DNA from: Bacteroidota bacterium
GTDB lineage: Bacteria > Bacteroidota > Bacteroidia > Chitinophagales > Chitinophagaceae
Length of the DNA: 34,199 nt
Direction: 5' to 3'
Assembly: GCA_018267675.1 (NCBI GenBank)
Contig: JAFDYA010000084.1
Coordinates: 1 to 34,199, forward strand
The first letter of the stretch is position 1. Every line of letters begins with the position of its first letter. This document shows, one piece after another, positions 33,383 to 34,199 of the stretch. The translations under genes and the position numbers were made by a program. Below the pieces are notes generated by a model, which was given only the letters and a program-made list of their open reading frames with translations, ran no database searches and was not told where the DNA came from.

Positions 33383-33549
33383 TTTCGAGGAATTTTTTGT
33401 TGTAAATTTTCTGTCAGTCGCCAAAGATTTTACAGCCCAGAAGGGTCATTTCTTGCTGGAGTCCAAAAATATTTGGAGGTATCATAAGCTAATATTGGCG
33501 CTAGTTTTCACTGAAAATTATTTTTTTTTGAAAAAAGTCGAAAAAACAT

Positions 33550-33581
33550 TTTGTCAAATCAAAAAGAGCCCCGTACATTTG
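33550..33581 (+). promoter_or_regulatory. Strong Bacteroidota promoter of the S10 ribosomal operon
   Basis: TTTG at 33550-33553 and TACATTTG at 33574-33581 are separated by 20 bases, both boxes matching the consensus exactly. A-rich sequence at 33521-33548 may act as an upstream element. rpsJ starts 37 bases after the -7 box. Confidence 0.75.
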
Positions 33582-33618
33582 CCGTCCCAAAATAGGGATT
33601 GAAGCTCTTAAAAAGTAT

Positions 33619-33924
33619 ATGTCACAGCGTATCCGAATCAAACTGAAGTCTTACGACCATAATCTGGTAGATAAATCAGCAGAGAAAATCGTAAAAACCG
33701 TGCGCAACACAGGCGCAGTAGTTACAGGCCCCATTCCTTTGCCTACTGAAAAGAAAATCTTTACGGTTCTGCGTTCTCCTCACGTAAACAAGAAAGCTCG
33801 TGAGCAGTTCCAACTGGCCACGCACAAGCGTTTGCTGGACATCTACACCTCTTCTTCCCGCACTGTTGATGCTTTGTCCAAATTGGATTTGCCCAGTGGT
33901 GTAGAAGTTGAGATTAAGGCCTAA
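33619..33924 (+). CDS. rpsJ: 30S ribosomal protein S10
   Basis: The 101-residue protein is a full-length S10, a component of the 30S head that also acts in transcription antitermination as Nus[52 protein letters not shown] and KRLLDIY are standard blocks, here cut to key parts. It opens the S10-spc ribosomal operon in its usual order with rplC next. A strong promoter lies upstream, and 168 non-coding bases separate it from rplC. Confidence 0.98.
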   Translation: MSQRIRIKLKSYDHNLVDKSAEKIVKTVRNTGAVVTGPIPLPTEKKIFTVLRSPHVNKKAREQFQLATHKRLLDIYTSSSRTVDALSKLDLPSGVEVEIKA

Positions 33925-34092
33925 TAGGCGGTGTGGCAACACACCAAACACGACGAAGTAAAAAATCGCTTCAACCACTACTGGGAAGCCAGAAGCAGGG
34001 GAGCAGCTCTTAATAAAACGATTGAAACAAGTTATCCCGGACCACACGCATTACGCAACCCGGGCGCTGACTAAAAAAATATTCAGAATACT
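33925..34092 (+). promoter_or_regulatory. Structured spacer between rpsJ and rplC
   Basis: This spacer is unusually long for the inside of a ribosomal protein operon. It begins with a tight hairpin, GGTGTG (33930-33935) and CACACC (33940-33945), closed by a GCAA tetraloop of the GNRA type. Later CCCGG (34036-34040) can pair with CCGGG (34060-34064). No T-run follows the first hairpin. A role as ribosomal-protein binding leader for rplC and later genes, or mRNA processing site, is possible but unproved. Confidence 0.4.
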
Positions 34093-34199
34093 ATGAAAGG
34101 TATTATTGGTAAAAAAATAGGCATGACCAGTGTCTTCGAAGCAAATGGCAAGCAGATCGCCTGCACCATCATTGAAGCTGGCCCATGTGTGGTAACACA
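34093..34199 (+). CDS. rplC: 50S ribosomal protein L3, N-terminal part (runs off the window)
   Basis: The 35 residues visible ([20 protein letters not shown], then a strand ending IEAGPCVVT) are the typical start of L3, which binds near the peptidyl transferase centre of the large subunit. The gene continues beyond the window. Its place after rpsJ is the universal S10 operon order. Confidence 0.97.
   Translation, partial: MKGIIGKKIGMTSVFEANGKQIACTIIEAGPCVVT

Noticed and set aside
1..34199. tRNA genes, CRISPR arrays, insertion sequences or prophage genes
   Set aside because: Reading all gaps of more than 100 bases showed no cloverleaf, no regularly spaced repeats, no transposase or integrase and no target-site duplications.

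Overview
The window reads as chromosomal DNA of a member of the Bacteroidota. The evidence is lineage-typical genes and signals: a DUF4175-type protein, a lone type IX secretion (T9SS) sorting domain, an ECF sigma / anti-sigma / Spy-like trio, a KdnA/KdnB-type Kdo locus, and several promoters of the Bacteroidota form TTTG-N19..23-TAnnTTTG with no consistent Shine-Dalgarno sequences. A Saprospiria/Chitinophagia-like relative is possible, but I cannot fix the genus by eye.

Layout. 1-1215: 3' end of an M48 metalloprotease, then a metallo-beta-lactamase-fold hydrolase. 1257-2983 (minus): ECF sigma factor, membrane anti-sigma-like protein and Spy/CpxP-like periplasmic protein. 3158-8258: housekeeping genes in mixed orientation (fmt, aroQ, HesB/IscA-type protein, frr, fatty acid hydroxylase, zapA, murF). 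8435-10973: mreBCD. 11147-15630: mazG overlapping a 1238-residue sensor kinase. 15749-18774 (minus): lpdA and an APC amino acid permease, followed by a decayed T9SS C-terminal domain. 19295-25714: superoxide dismutase, DUF4175 protein, a small two-helix membrane protein and L-serine dehydratase. 25753-33382: an LPS inner-core sugar locus. 33619-34199: start of the S10 ribosomal protein operon (rpsJ, rplC).

The most interesting part is 25.7-33.4 kb. It holds waaA (Kdo transferase), kdnA and kdnB (conversion of Kdo to 8-amino-Kdo), kdsA (Kdo8P synthase), a KdsC-like phosphatase and kdsB (CMP transferase). The usual KdsD arabinose-5-phosphate isomerase (SIS domain plus two CBS domains) is absent from the window. 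In its place is a fusion of a TalC/fructose-6-phosphate-aldolase-type transaldolase domain to a KdsD-like CBS pair. I infer that this fusion may supply, or control the supply of, arabinose-5-phosphate by aldol chemistry instead of isomerisation. Its substrate-contacting residues differ from FsaA, while the Schiff-base lysine and catalytic aspartate are kept.

Four genes use forced non-ATG starts (murF TTG, mreC GTG, sdaA GTG, waaA TTG). I found no tRNA, rRNA, CRISPR array or intact mobile element. The one long non-coding stretch (30276-30876) is rich in GC hairpins and looks like an intergenic repeat.
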